64,000 nucleotides of DNA from Lentzea flava (GCF_014648475.1 NZ_BMRE01000042.1:17541-81540); one strand, 5' to 3'. Positions 16,354 through 25,057 are shown, counted from the stretch's first letter. Notes: generated by a model not told the origin, from the sequence alone. Program-made: numbers and translations.

Positions 16354-17175
16354 GTGAAATTCCCACGCATGATGCTCGCCGTCGCCGGGGCCGCGCTGGC
16401 CCTGGTCGCGCCGCTCATGGCCGCCACCGCCTCGCCCGCGTTCGCCGCGAGCCGGGACGGGGACTGCGACAGCGGAGAGTTCTGCTACTACTACAACAGC
16501 AACCAGGCCGGCTCGCTCTCCGACTTCACCGGCTCGATCAGCGATCTCGGCGCCACTCAGCCGTCCTGCTACGAGTTCAAGGGCGCCGGCGCCGGCAAAG
16601 GCCTGTGCGTGAAGAACAACGCGGCCTCGGTGCGCAACCGCACCAGCCACACCGTGCGGGTCTACTTCAACAGCGGCTACGGCGGCGCGCACCAGGACTT
16701 CGCCCCCGGCCAGGCCGGCAACCTCAACTCCACGCTGAAGAACAACAACGCCAGCCACAAGTTCCTCACCGGGGGCGGCGGCGGTTCGGAAAGCCCCACC
16801 AACGACTACGACGGTCGTCCCCGCGGGTTCGCCCAGAACAACTGCACCGCCTTCGCCGCCTACCGGATCGCGAGCAGGCTCGGCGTCCCGAACTTCAGCA
16901 ACTCCTACGGCGGAACCACCTGGGGCAACGCCGGCACCTGGGACGACGCCGCCCGCCGCGTCGGCGTCACGGTCAACAAGACCCCGAAGGTCGGCGCCAT
17001 CGCCGTCAACGACGTTCACCGCGTCGGTCACGTGGCCTACGTCAACGCGGTCCACTCCGACGGCTCGTTCGACGTCGAGGAGTACAACTGGAACAACCCG
17101 CTCGCGTACGGCACTCGCAAGAACGTCCACGTGAGCAACGCGCAGGCCGACTTCCAGTACATGCTCCACTTCTGA
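16354..17175 (+). CDS. Secreted I36-like/CHAP-domain cell-wall hydrolase
   Basis: 273 residues; GTG 16354 follows GAGGGAAA. A signal peptide ends near ASPAFAA. Residues about 35-135 resemble the peptidase-inhibitor-I36/crystallin-like fold (CDSGEFCYYYNSNQ, SVRNRTSHTVRVYFN). A Gly-rich linker (GGGGGSES) leads to a CHAP domain (about 155-273) with catalytic Cys in NNCTAFAAYRI, His in RVGHVAYVNAVH and an acidic/Asn residue in VEEYNWNNP. CHAP enzymes are amidases or endopeptidases of peptidoglycan. The I36-CHAP combination and the adjacent M15-like gene suggest wall remodelling or a secreted bacteriolytic pair. Confidence 0.85.
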   Translation: MKFPRMMLAVAGAALALVAPLMAATASPAFAASRDGDCDSGEFCYYYNSNQAGSLSDFTGSISDLGATQPSCYEFKGAGAGKGLCVKNNAASVRNRTSHTVRVYFNSGYGGAHQDFAPGQAGNLNSTLKNNNASHKFLTGGGGGSESPTNDYDGRPRGFAQNNCTAFAAYRIASRLGVPNFSNSYGGTTWGNAGTWDDAARRVGVTVNKTPKVGAIAVNDVHRVGHVAYVNAVHSDGSFDVEEYNWNNPLAYGTRKNVHVSNAQADFQYMLHF

Positions 17176-17191
17176 CCGGCCAGTGATCACA

Positions 17192-17228
17192 ACACGAGGT
17201 GCCGGCAGTTCCTACCGGCACCTCGTGT
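17192..17228. terminator. Bidirectional hairpin terminator
   Basis: A 14-bp perfect stem (ACACGAGGTGCCGG) with a 9-base loop, between the convergent CHAP and glycosyltransferase genes. Confidence 0.8.
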
Positions 17229-17236
17229 TCGCGCGT

Positions 17237-18514
17237 TCATCCCGTCAGGGCGACAGCCGGGTCGGACGTGGCGAACAGACCGTCGAACACCCGGACGCGG
17301 TCGAAGGACAGGGCGTGGTCGCGTGCCCGGTCCGCCATGAGTTGCCGTTCCTCTGCCGACAGGTCGAACACCACCCGGTCGATCGCGGCGGCGATGTCGT
17401 CGGTGTTCCCGGCTTCGACCAGGATCGCCGTCCCGCCCACCGCTTCGCCGACGCCGCCGGTGGTGGTCGTGATCACCGGCCCGCCGCCCGCGAGCATCTT
17501 CTCGGTCAGCGCGATGCCGAAGGTCTCGACGAAGTCCGGTTCGGGCTTGGTCGGCAGCGCGTACACGGCGCAGCCGTTCATCAGCAGCGGCTTTTCCTCG
17601 TCCTCCACGTCGGTGAGGAAAAGAATCCGGTCGTTGTGCCGGGTGATCGCCCGGAGGTGCTCCAATTCGGGGCCGTTGCCGGCGATCACGAGCTTCAGCC
17701 GGGACCGCGCCTGGCACCGGGAGAACGCGTCCACCAGGTCGTAGATGCCTTTGGCCCGTGTCACCCTGGACAGGAACAACACGTACCCGTCGCGTTCCAG
17801 GCCGCGTCGCTTCAGGGCGGCGTCCACGAGTGCCGGATCGAGGTCGAGGTAGGCCGAGGTGTCGATCGGCGGGTAGCTCACCGATATCCGGCGCGCGCAC
17901 TGGCGGGCGAACCGGGTGCCGCAGTGCGTGTCGACGGCCTCCGCGCAGGCGATGATCTCCTGCCTGGTGTACTCCGACACGGCGATCACCTGGTCGTTGG
18001 CGAGGAACCGGGTGAACAGGACCACGGCTGCCCCGAACCGCCCCTCGCGCAGGCACGAGCGAATCACGTTGGTGACGTCCGAGCCGACCGCCTTCGCGAT
18101 GGTGTGGACGTCAGGTGCGTAACCGGCCGCGCGTGCCGCGTCGACGGCGTCGCGCACGACGGCGTCGTGCGGAGCGAGGTACATCGAGACGCACGTGGTC
18201 GGGATCGGCTCGGCCAGCAGTTCGACCAGACGTCCCGTCAGCCCGGCCAGGTGCCGGCCGTCGGGTACCCGGTAGTCGCCGACCGGCTCCGGCCGCTCCA
18301 CGGTGATGCCCTCGCTGTAGGGCATGATCCGATCCAGCGGCTTGAGCGGCAGCCCTGCCGCCTGCAGCACGGGGATCGGCCACGTCAGCAGCCGGACGTC
18401 GTCGAAGCCGCGGGTGAGCGCGACCTCGGCCAGGTTGCGGGCTTCTCCGGAGTGACCGCAGATGACTGGGTCGGCCCTGACCACGATGACGAGACGGCGG
18501 CTTGGCCTGGTCAT
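17237..18514 (-). CDS. GT4-type glycosyltransferase coupled to the GH92 gene
   Basis: 425 residues with a GT-B architecture. The N-terminal half begins with RLVIVVRADPVICGHSGEAR; the C-terminal half has YVLFLSRVTRAKGIYDLVDAF and KLVIAGNGPE, typical of GT4 donor-binding domains, then the E-x7-E signature ETFGIALTE and a GGVGEAV loop. It has no signal peptide. ATG 18514 overlaps the stop of the GH92 gene (ATGA) and has a run of G upstream, so translation is coupled. Pairing with an alpha-mannosidase suggests that it handles mannose-containing glycans, but the donor and acceptor are unknown. Confidence 0.88.
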   Translation of the reverse strand: MTRPSRRLVIVVRADPVICGHSGEARNLAEVALTRGFDDVRLLTWPIPVLQAAGLPLKPLDRIMPYSEGITVERPEPVGDYRVPDGRHLAGLTGRLVELLAEPIPTTCVSMYLAPHDAVVRDAVDAARAAGYAPDVHTIAKAVGSDVTNVIRSCLREGRFGAAVVLFTRFLANDQVIAVSEYTRQEIIACAEAVDTHCGTRFARQCARRISVSYPPIDTSAYLDLDPALVDAALKRRGLERDGYVLFLSRVTRAKGIYDLVDAFSRCQARSRLKLVIAGNGPELEHLRAITRHNDRILFLTDVEDEEKPLLMNGCAVYALPTKPEPDFVETFGIALTEKMLAGGGPVITTTTGGVGEAVGGTAILVEAGNTDDIAAAIDRVVFDLSAEERQLMADRARDHALSFDRVRVFDGLFATSDPAVALTG

Positions 18515-20652
18515 GTGCGAGCCCCCTTTCCGGACGGGTCGGACACTGATGGCGGCAGGATCTTGCGTCCCCACTCCGACGGGTGCGGCCCGAGTTCGAG
18601 CACCAGCCGGCCGCCGGCGTGGACGTCGGTCGCGCGCAGGTGCGCCGCGTCCAGTGGTTTGCCGTCCAGCTGGGCGGACTGCACGTACTGCGGCGGCGGG
18701 TTTTCTTCCAGCCCGTCGGAACTGATGGACGTCTCGCGGTGGCCACGCGTCTCGATGACGAAATCGCGGTCTCCGAGGTGCAGCGTGGCGCGGCTGAAGG
18801 CAGGCGCGTTGACGAGGAACAGGTTCTGCCCGGCGACCGGGAACAGGCCGAGCGAGGCCCACACGTACCAGGAACTCAGCCCGCCCGAGTCGTCGTTGCC
18901 CGGCAGGCCGCCGCGACCGGTGCCGAACTGCCAGGTCAGCGCCGCGTGCACGATCTCGGCCGTGCGGTCCGGCCGAGCCGCGTAGTGGTAGGACCACGGC
19001 GCTTCCATGTCCGGCTCGTTGTTCAGCCCCTCGAACCGGTTCAGCAGGTAACCGGCCGCCATCTCCGCCGGGTCGGGCCGCTTGCCGGGCTGCGCCACCC
19101 GCGGGGCGCCGTAGCCGAAGAACGCGTCGAGTGTGCTGACGAAGGCCTCGTTCCCGCCGACCATCGCGATTCTCGCGGCCATGTCGTGCAGCAGCCGGAA
19201 CGAGTAGTTCCACTTGCCGCCCTCGTAGAACGACGAGTCGACGAGCAGGCCGGTGTCGGGGTCGAACGCGCCTGCCCACAACCGGCTTCGCGCCTCGAGG
19301 TCGTCGGCGAGCTGGACGTCGTTCAGGCTGCGGGCGACACCGGAGGTGCAGTGGCAGGCGTAGGCGAGGTCGAGCGTGTGCGAGATCGGGTGCACGACGC
19401 CGTGCTCGTAGAAGTCCTCGCCGTACATCCGGCGCAGGTCGTCGTACATGTGCACCAGCGCCCAGGTCCAGTCCAGGTCGCCGAGGCCGAGGGCGTGCAC
19501 GTCGGCCAGCGCGGTGTGGACCAGCGCGCTCGCCTGCCGGAAGAACCTGTCCGCGCCGCGAGCCATCCGATAGCCGATCGGGAAGTTGCCTTCCTCCTCG
19601 CAGACCCGGATCAATGACTCCAGGAGATCGACCGCCCGGTCCGGGCAGATGGCCATCAGCAACGGCAGCTGGGTCTTGTAGATGTCCCACATCGTGCAGA
19701 TGTCGAACACGAAGGGCCCGGAGGACGGCCAGAACGGGCTCTCGTCGTCGGCGAAGCACGGCTTGATCAGCGAGTGGTACACCGCCGTCGCGAACACCTG
19801 GCGCCTGGCGGGTGACCCGCCCTCGACCTCCACCCTGCCCACGTGGTCGCGCCACCGGGCCTTGGTCCGCGCCAGGACGGCGTCGAACGCCGGCGCCCCG
19901 TCACCGCACTCGCGATACAGGTTCTCCCTGGCCTGTTCACAGCCTCGCAGAGAGAACCCGATCTGGATCTCGACGCTCTGCCCCGCGGTCGTGGGGCCCA
20001 TGTAGAGCAACCCGAACGGGCGCAACGTGGTCTGCCTGATGCGGTCGAAGTCGAGCCGCGTGCCACCCTCGATCAGCCTGCGGTCGTGCCAGAGCATCTG
20101 TCGCCAGCCCGGACTGTCGACCTTGATGTACACCGACAGCGGCACGCCTTCGACGACCACCGTTCCCTGGGCACGGCCGTTGCCGAGGCTTTCCACATGC
20201 GCCCGCAACGGCACCGTGCGGCCGAGGTCGATGGCCAGCCCGCCGCAGGACAGGTCGACGACGATCCGTGCGCTGCGATGCTCGGGAAAGGCGTACCGGT
20301 GCACGGCGACCTTGGCGCCGACCGTGACCTCACAGCGAATGCCGGTGTCGAGAGTGGCCGCGTAGTACCCGGCTTCCGCGGTCTCGTCGTGCAGCGGCCA
20401 GGCCTGACCGAGGACGTCGAGCTGCTGCACCATCGGCGTCACCCGCACGTAGTTGTAGTACTTGCGGATCGCACCGGTACCGGACTGCTGGAAGTGGGTG
20501 AAACCGGACGCCTGCAGCCGGTCGAACATCTCCTCCGGCTGCCCCTCGGTGTTCTTCATGTAGAGGCCGTACCCGGTCGGATAGGCCCCGGAGTAGGCGC
20601 AGGCGGACACCATGCCGAGCGGGGACGTCGCACCGGGGTGGGTGTTGCCCAC
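18511..20652 (-). CDS. GH92-family alpha-mannosidase, start disrupted or non-canonical
   Basis: 713 residues from the first in-frame GTG (20652). The GH92 signature GLPGNDDSGGLSSWYVWASL and the WDIYKTQLPLL segment are present. Coding similarity clearly continues upstream in the same frame: DPFIGTAATSLPAAQGL leads into WWWPKAQVGNTHPG, the conserved GH92 N-terminus. No ATG, GTG or TTG occurs in that frame before the stop at 20785-20787. An ATG at 20794 in another frame opens 20 codons (MSLKPTRCRADLLS...). A single-base insertion near 20740-20775 would explain this, so the gene is either frameshifted or uses a rare start. No signal peptide. It likely acts on mannosides with the coupled GT4 protein. 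Confidence 0.85.
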   Translation of the reverse strand: MGNTHPGATSPLGMVSACAYSGAYPTGYGLYMKNTEGQPEEMFDRLQASGFTHFQQSGTGAIRKYYNYVRVTPMVQQLDVLGQAWPLHDETAEAGYYAATLDTGIRCEVTVGAKVAVHRYAFPEHRSARIVVDLSCGGLAIDLGRTVPLRAHVESLGNGRAQGTVVVEGVPLSVYIKVDSPGWRQMLWHDRRLIEGGTRLDFDRIRQTTLRPFGLLYMGPTTAGQSVEIQIGFSLRGCEQARENLYRECGDGAPAFDAVLARTKARWRDHVGRVEVEGGSPARRQVFATAVYHSLIKPCFADDESPFWPSSGPFVFDICTMWDIYKTQLPLLMAICPDRAVDLLESLIRVCEEEGNFPIGYRMARGADRFFRQASALVHTALADVHALGLGDLDWTWALVHMYDDLRRMYGEDFYEHGVVHPISHTLDLAYACHCTSGVARSLNDVQLADDLEARSRLWAGAFDPDTGLLVDSSFYEGGKWNYSFRLLHDMAARIAMVGGNEAFVSTLDAFFGYGAPRVAQPGKRPDPAEMAAGYLLNRFEGLNNEPDMEAPWSYHYAARPDRTAEIVHAALTWQFGTGRGGLPGNDDSGGLSSWYVWASLGLFPVAGQNLFLVNAPAFSRATLHLGDRDFVIETRGHRETSISSDGLEENPPPQYVQSAQLDGKPLDAAHLRATDVHAGGRLVLELGPHPSEWGRKILPPSVSDPSGKGART

Positions 20653-20812
20653 CTGAGCTTTCGGCCACCACCAGGTGGCCGCCAGCCCCTGCGCCGCGGG
20701 CAGTGAGGTGGCAGCCGTTCCGATGAAGGGATCAATCTCGTCGAGGATGACGAGACAGTAGGTCAGCGCGGCACCGCGTTGGTTTCAACGACATGAACAT
20801 GTGGCCGGGCGC

Positions 20813-20862
20813 TTGACTCGGTGGCTAAGCATGATAGCTTTTAGCTAATCCGATTAGCCAAC
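20813..20862 (+). promoter_or_regulatory. Promoter with overlapping palindromic operator
   Basis: TTGACT at 20813-20818 and TAGCTT at 20836-20841 are spaced by 17 bp, a plausible housekeeping promoter. The palindrome GCTAATC-C-GATTAGC (20845-20859) overlaps the expected start point, and TGGCTAA at 20823-20829 is a further inverted partner of TTAGCCA at 20856-20862. This layout fits repression by a TetR- or MarR-type protein. No such regulator gene is adjacent. Confidence 0.7.
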
Positions 20863-20881
20863 TGACCGCAGGGGTGGAGCC

Positions 20882-21712
20882 ATGACCGAGTTCCTGAACG
20901 TGGACGGCGGGACGATCGCCTACGAGGTGACCGGCGCCGGCCCGCTGGTCGTTCTCGCCCACGGCATGGGAGACAGCCGCAAGGCCTACCGGTTCCTCGT
21001 TCCCGCGCTGGTCGAAGCCGGATTCCGGGTCGCCACAACGGATCTGCGCGGCCACGGCGAGTCCAGTGTCAGCTGGCCCTCCTACAGCCGCACCGATCTC
21101 GCGGAGGACCTGATCGCCCTCGTGAAGCACCTCGGCGGGCCCGCGGTGCTCGTCGGCCACTCCATCTCCGGCGGCGCGGCCACGATCGCCGCGGCGAAGG
21201 CACCGGAACTGGTCACCGCACTGGTCGAACTCGCTCCGTTCACCCGCAAGCAACAGGTCCGGCTGTCCGACCTCCGCGTGAGCACCTACCGCCGCGGCAT
21301 GACCCACCTCCTGGGCACCGCCGTCCTCGGCAGCACCAGGCAGTGGGCCAAGTACCTGGACCTCGCCTACCCCGGCACCAAACCGGCGGACTGGGACGCC
21401 CGCCTGGCGGAGATCACCGCGATGCTGGCCGAACCCGGACGCATGAAGGTCCTCCAGGCGATGGGCAAGATCTCCCCCGCCGACGCCGGCGAGCAGCTGC
21501 CCAACGTCACCTGCCCGGTGCTCGTCGTCCAGGGAACGCGCGACCCCGACTGGGCCTCACCGCAAACCGAGGGCGAGGCGATCATCGCCGATCTCCCGGC
21601 CGGCCTGGGCAAGCTGGAGATGATCGACGGTGCCGGTCACTACCCGCACGTCCAGTTCCCACAGCAGACTCTCGCCGCGATCCTGACGTTCCTGAACGGT
21701 GTCCGCGCCTAG
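20882..21712 (+). CDS. Alpha/beta-fold hydrolase
   Basis: 276 residues. It has the oxyanion segment VVLAHGMGDSRKAYRFL, DLRGHGESS, the nucleophile elbow LVGHSISGG (Ser near residue 98), an acidic residue in LVVQGTRDPDW and the catalytic His in IDGAGHYPHVQ, so the full Ser-Asp-His triad is visible. It resembles the haloperoxidase/epoxide-hydrolase branch of the fold; the substrate is unknown. ATG 20882 follows GGGGTGGAG. A strong palindromic operator lies in the promoter, so expression is probably ligand-induced. Confidence 0.88.
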   Translation: MTEFLNVDGGTIAYEVTGAGPLVVLAHGMGDSRKAYRFLVPALVEAGFRVATTDLRGHGESSVSWPSYSRTDLAEDLIALVKHLGGPAVLVGHSISGGAATIAAAKAPELVTALVELAPFTRKQQVRLSDLRVSTYRRGMTHLLGTAVLGSTRQWAKYLDLAYPGTKPADWDARLAEITAMLAEPGRMKVLQAMGKISPADAGEQLPNVTCPVLVVQGTRDPDWASPQTEGEAIIADLPAGLGKLEMIDGAGHYPHVQFPQQTLAAILTFLNGVRA

Positions 21713-21754
21713 AGCGGGCTGGCCCGCGGACGAGATCGTGTCCGCCGGCCGACC

Positions 21755-22336
21755 TCACGATCGCGGCACGAGATCGCCCGGTTCGATCACCTGATCGACG
21801 ACCGGCCAGCTCGCGTTCTCGACGTCGTAGAACGAAATGACGAGCTCACCCCGCCGCCCTTCACGAATTGCCTGCACCGGCCCCTGGTAGCGGAACTCAC
21901 CCACCACATCGGCACGGACGTCGACGACCCAGACGACCTTCGCGGAGGCGATCGCCAGCAACGACGCCCGAGGCAGTTCGACGATGCCGACGAAGTCCAC
22001 AGTGGAGATTCCGGTCGCACCCAGCGAAAGCTCCCGCTTCACCTCACCATCGCCATATCCGATCAGGCAGGCACGATCCTCGCCCGCGACCACGAGGAGC
22101 CGGCCCGTGTCCCAGCCGGCCGCCCGGTAATCGACGGTGTGGTTGTCGACAGCGGCGCTCGTGATGTCCGAGGCGAAATCCGGAAGAACCGTGCGCCACA
22201 GCGCACGATCCCCCTCCACGGCAGCGAGCACCACGTTGGGCGGCCTGGTGGACATGATCACGTCGACCTCGTCCACCGCCACCCGAACGTCGCCCGTCAA
22301 TCCGAGAAACTCTTCGGAGTTGAGCAAACCGCGCAA
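21755..22336 (-). CDS. Hypothetical protein, beta-rich, N-terminus possibly frameshifted
   Basis: 193 residues from TTG 22336. Repeated V/L-rich strands (PPNVVLAAVEGDRALW, AKVVWVVDVRADVVGEF) suggest a beta-propeller-like or sheet protein; no family is recognised. The TTG start has poor spacing. An ATG at 22403 with GGTGGA upstream opens MITVCDVARHGAAVVIQGW and then stops at 22344; deleting one T there would fuse it in frame to EATLRGLLN of the main frame. The real gene may therefore be about 215 residues with a one-base insertion. Confidence 0.6.
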   Translation of the reverse strand: MRGLLNSEEFLGLTGDVRVAVDEVDVIMSTRPPNVVLAAVEGDRALWRTVLPDFASDITSAAVDNHTVDYRAAGWDTGRLLVVAGEDRACLIGYGDGEVKRELSLGATGISTVDFVGIVELPRASLLAIASAKVVWVVDVRADVVGEFRYQGPVQAIREGRRGELVISFYDVENASWPVVDQVIEPGDLVPRS

Positions 22337-22418
22337 CGTCGCTTCACCACCCCTGAATGACCACCGCAGCCCCGTGCCGCGCCACGTCGCAGACGGTGAT
22401 CATTCCACCGCGTTCACC

Positions 22419-23759
22419 TCAGGCGAGTGGTGCCGTGACGGTGAACGACGCATCACCTGCGAAACCCGAGCCGGGCGCGTACTGGTCGACCCTGACCGCG
22501 AACGCGTAGTGGCGCAGGTACCGGCCTGGATGGCTGTACGACTCCAGCGACAGCCCGCCCGCGAGGCCGGCGTGTCCGCAGAACGTGGCATCCCTGGCGA
22601 AAGTCGCGTCACCGTTGTTCACGTCCAGCCGCACGCGGAAGTCGTAGTGCCGCAGGTACCGATCCGGGAAGTTCACCGAGCGCAACGACACGCAAGCCGT
22701 GTTGGCCAGACCCGGCACGACGGTGAACGTGGCGTCCTGCCGGTCTGTGGCCGTCGAGATCTGTTCGACGTAGCCGAGGTTGTCGCGGTGCCGCACGTAA
22801 CGGTCGGCGTAGTTGACCGACCGCAGCGAGCGGTTCCCGGTCGGCACAGCGGTTCCGTCACCCGAGTTCTCCCGCAGCACCGTGAAGTGCCGCGCCGTGC
22901 CGGACAGTCCCGGGAGCTCCGTCTTGCCGCCGAACGAGTACAGGTCGGCGCTGTCGGCGTAGAAGTAGCGGCCTTGGCCGTACTGGTCGAAGTAGATCCG
23001 CCAGCGACCGTCCGGGAGTTGCACCAGCGCGGGCCCTTCCAGGCCCGACCCCCACCCCGCCCAGTTGCCGGTTCCCCGGAACGTCCACGGTCCGCTCAGC
23101 GAGGTCGCGGTCGCGTGCTCGATGTACTTGGTGGTCTCGTTCTTGAGGAAGTTGTGGTAGGTGCCGCCGACCTTGATCACGAAGCTGTCGATGTAGTTGG
23201 CCGGGATGCCCAGCGCGACCGGCGACGTCCAGCTGGACAGGTCCGCACTGGTCGCGGTCACGCGGTAGGGCCGGAACTGGCCGGCCGTGCCGGTGGTGGA
23301 CGCCGAGAAGATGACGTGCACGCTGCCGTCGCCGTCCTTGAACCACTCCGGCGCCCACGTGCTGCCCGTGGAACCGTTGAGCCCCAGCCTGACGTTGCGC
23401 AGGAACGTCCAGTTCACGTAGTCGGCACTGCGGGCGAAGCCGATGGTGTCGCCGGTCCATCCCGTCGTGTAGACGATGTAGTAGAAGCCGTCCGTGTGCC
23501 GCATGACGCTGGGATCGCGGATCAGCCCCGACGGTGGCGTGTAGCCGTTGGCCCGCACCAGGGAGAAGTTCGTGGCGTTCGCCGAGTCGTAGACGTACAG
23601 GTTCGACTCGCTGCTGTTGGTGAACGCCGTCATGAGGTAGTGAGGCACCGGGCCTGCGGCCTGAGCGGCGGGAAGGGTGACGGCGAGACCGGCGATCGCG
23701 CCGGCGAACGAGACGAGCGCGGCGAGCAGCGGACGCCATCGGTGGTTGCGCAGGCGCAT
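22419..23759 (-). CDS. Secreted GH43-like glycosidase with C-terminal AbfB (CBM42) domain
   Basis: 446 residues; ATG 23759 follows AAAGGAG. A signal peptide ends near AAQAAG. Residues about 40-290 form a five-bladed-propeller GH43-like domain (LIRDPSVMRHTDGFYYIVYTT split across the first acidic blade, STWAPEWF, and GLEGPALVQLPDGRW with the likely catalytic Glu). Residues about 305-446 are an arabinose-binding AbfB trefoil with repeated R-S-V-N-x-x-D-R-Y-x-R-H units. It probably trims arabinose-containing polysaccharide. A one-mismatch copy of the palindromic operator at 5239 lies just upstream, linking it to GH62 copy 1. Confidence 0.88.
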   Translation of the reverse strand: MRLRNHRWRPLLAALVSFAGAIAGLAVTLPAAQAAGPVPHYLMTAFTNSSESNLYVYDSANATNFSLVRANGYTPPSGLIRDPSVMRHTDGFYYIVYTTGWTGDTIGFARSADYVNWTFLRNVRLGLNGSTGSTWAPEWFKDGDGSVHVIFSASTTGTAGQFRPYRVTATSADLSSWTSPVALGIPANYIDSFVIKVGGTYHNFLKNETTKYIEHATATSLSGPWTFRGTGNWAGWGSGLEGPALVQLPDGRWRIYFDQYGQGRYFYADSADLYSFGGKTELPGLSGTARHFTVLRENSGDGTAVPTGNRSLRSVNYADRYVRHRDNLGYVEQISTATDRQDATFTVVPGLANTACVSLRSVNFPDRYLRHYDFRVRLDVNNGDATFARDATFCGHAGLAGGLSLESYSHPGRYLRHYAFAVRVDQYAPGSGFAGDASFTVTAPLA

Positions 23760-23793
23760 GACCCCGGCTCCTTTCATCGTTGATGAAACCGGC

Positions 23794-23805
23794 GTGAGCG
23801 CTAAC
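23794..23805. promoter_or_regulatory. Second copy of the GTTAGCGCTAAC-type operator
   Basis: GTGAGCGCTAAC differs by one base from the core of the perfect palindrome at 5239-5252. It sits 35 bp upstream of the GH43-AbfB start, essentially the same distance as at the GH62 gene (35 bp), which argues for real co-regulation. Confidence 0.6.
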
Positions 23806-23951
23806 ACTATGGCCGCAGACTCGGCAGATGACAATGGTCAGTCTTAGCCGGACATACCGATGAGCAGCGAGAACCATCAATTGTTAACGCGCACATCCGG
23901 CCGCTGTGCCAGGTCGACGTCACCGCCCCCGTTCTCCGATCCGGACCGCTC

Positions 23952-23990
23952 GTCCAGGGAGGGCGGAGATCATCTCCGCCCTCCCTGGAC
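23952..23990. terminator. Strong hairpin terminator
   Basis: A perfect 19-bp stem (starts GTCCAGGGAGGGCGG) with a 1-base centre, 15 bp after the stop of the minus-strand CU044_5270-type gene. Confidence 0.85.
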
Positions 23991-24005
23991 AGTTCCTCCG
24001 AAGGA

Positions 24006-25046
24006 TCAGATCTTGCCCGCGGCCACGTCGGCGAGGTTCACGCGAGCCGTCTTGTAGTTCACCACCCAGGGCTTGGACGGTTCCGCCGCGTCCTTGACCG
24101 GGATGCCCTCGGACCGGATCGGCAGGCCGTTGTCGGCGTTGACGGTGAGGACGTACGTGGTGTTGCCCCCCTGAATGGCGGGAGCCGCGGTGAGGGTCAG
24201 CGCCGCCTGGCCGTCGACGTCGGTCTTGCCGATGGTCACGTCCTTCATGGTCGCGAGCAGCTTCAGCACACCCGCGCGGACCTCCGCGTCGGAGGCGGCG
24301 ATGTACAGCGCGTGCGTGGTGTTGCTGAACAGGTGGTTGTTGATGCGGTTCTCCAGGTCCTTGCCCGTCGGCCGGTCGGGAACCTTCTGACCCGCCTTGC
24401 GGAACTTCTCCTCGACCTCCGCCATGGCCTGCGCCCACGCCTTGTCCGCCTCGGCAGGGCTCAGGCCGAGCCCCAGGGGATTGCCCGCGGCGGTGATCAT
24501 GTCGAACTTGGCCTTCTCCACGTCGCCGTTGGCGGCGAGGCGAGCCGCCGCCGTCACCTTCGCGTTGAACGGCGAAGCGGGCTCGGCGGCGCCCTTGGCG
24601 ACCGTGGCCGCCAGGTTCTGCGCCGAGTCGCCGGTGAAGACCTGACCCTTGTCGGTGTAGACGGTGTAGTACTGCTTCGGCCCGTCCGGCAGCAACTTGG
24701 TGTTGATGATCAGCGACGAGTCTCCCGGCAGCGTGCCGGCCGCCTTGACCGCGGAGGCCAGCTTCACCAGCGGTGACTCGACCACCACCTCCTGCGGGGC
24801 CGCGTCGGAGGGCCCGGCAGGGACGCTGCCACCACCCGTCGTCCCCATCACCACGGCCGCCGCGACGGCCGCCGCACCCACGGCCGCAACGCCGACCTTG
24901 GTCCAGGACGTCCACCGCTTCGGTCGCACGACCGTGTTCACCGGTTCCGCCATCGCCGTGTGCAGCGCCGTGCGAGCACGGTCATAGGCCTCGGAACTCG
25001 GGGACGGCACTTCACGCATGGTCTTCATCAGATCCATTTCATCCAT
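24006..25046 (-). CDS. CU044_5270-family membrane protein (sigma-factor partner)
   Basis: 346 residues. The N-terminal motif MDEMDLMKTMREVPSPS, one transmembrane helix (VGVAAVGAAAVAAAVVMG, residues about 52-70) and a large external domain match the CU044_5270 family, whose genes follow ECF sigma factors in actinobacteria. ATG 25046 has GAGAAG upstream; a GTG at 25061 that overlaps the sigma stop is the alternative. It probably anchors or restrains the sigma factor and senses something outside the membrane; that role is inferred from gene context, since no zinc anti-sigma motif is visible. Confidence 0.85.
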   Translation of the reverse strand: MDEMDLMKTMREVPSPSSEAYDRARTALHTAMAEPVNTVVRPKRWTSWTKVGVAAVGAAAVAAAVVMGTTGGGSVPAGPSDAAPQEVVVESPLVKLASAVKAAGTLPGDSSLIINTKLLPDGPKQYYTVYTDKGQVFTGDSAQNLAATVAKGAAEPASPFNAKVTAAARLAANGDVEKAKFDMITAAGNPLGLGLSPAEADKAWAQAMAEVEEKFRKAGQKVPDRPTGKDLENRINNHLFSNTTHALYIAASDAEVRAGVLKLLATMKDVTIGKTDVDGQAALTLTAAPAIQGGNTTYVLTVNADNGLPIRSEGIPVKDAAEPSKPWVVNYKTARVNLADVAAGKI

Positions 25047-25057
25047 GGGGTGTCTTC

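Noticed and set aside
22137..23783. A 548-codon plus-strand frame opposite the GH43-AbfB gene
   Set aside because: Low-complexity RV-rich product with no start signal; the minus-strand gene has a signal peptide and lectin repeats.
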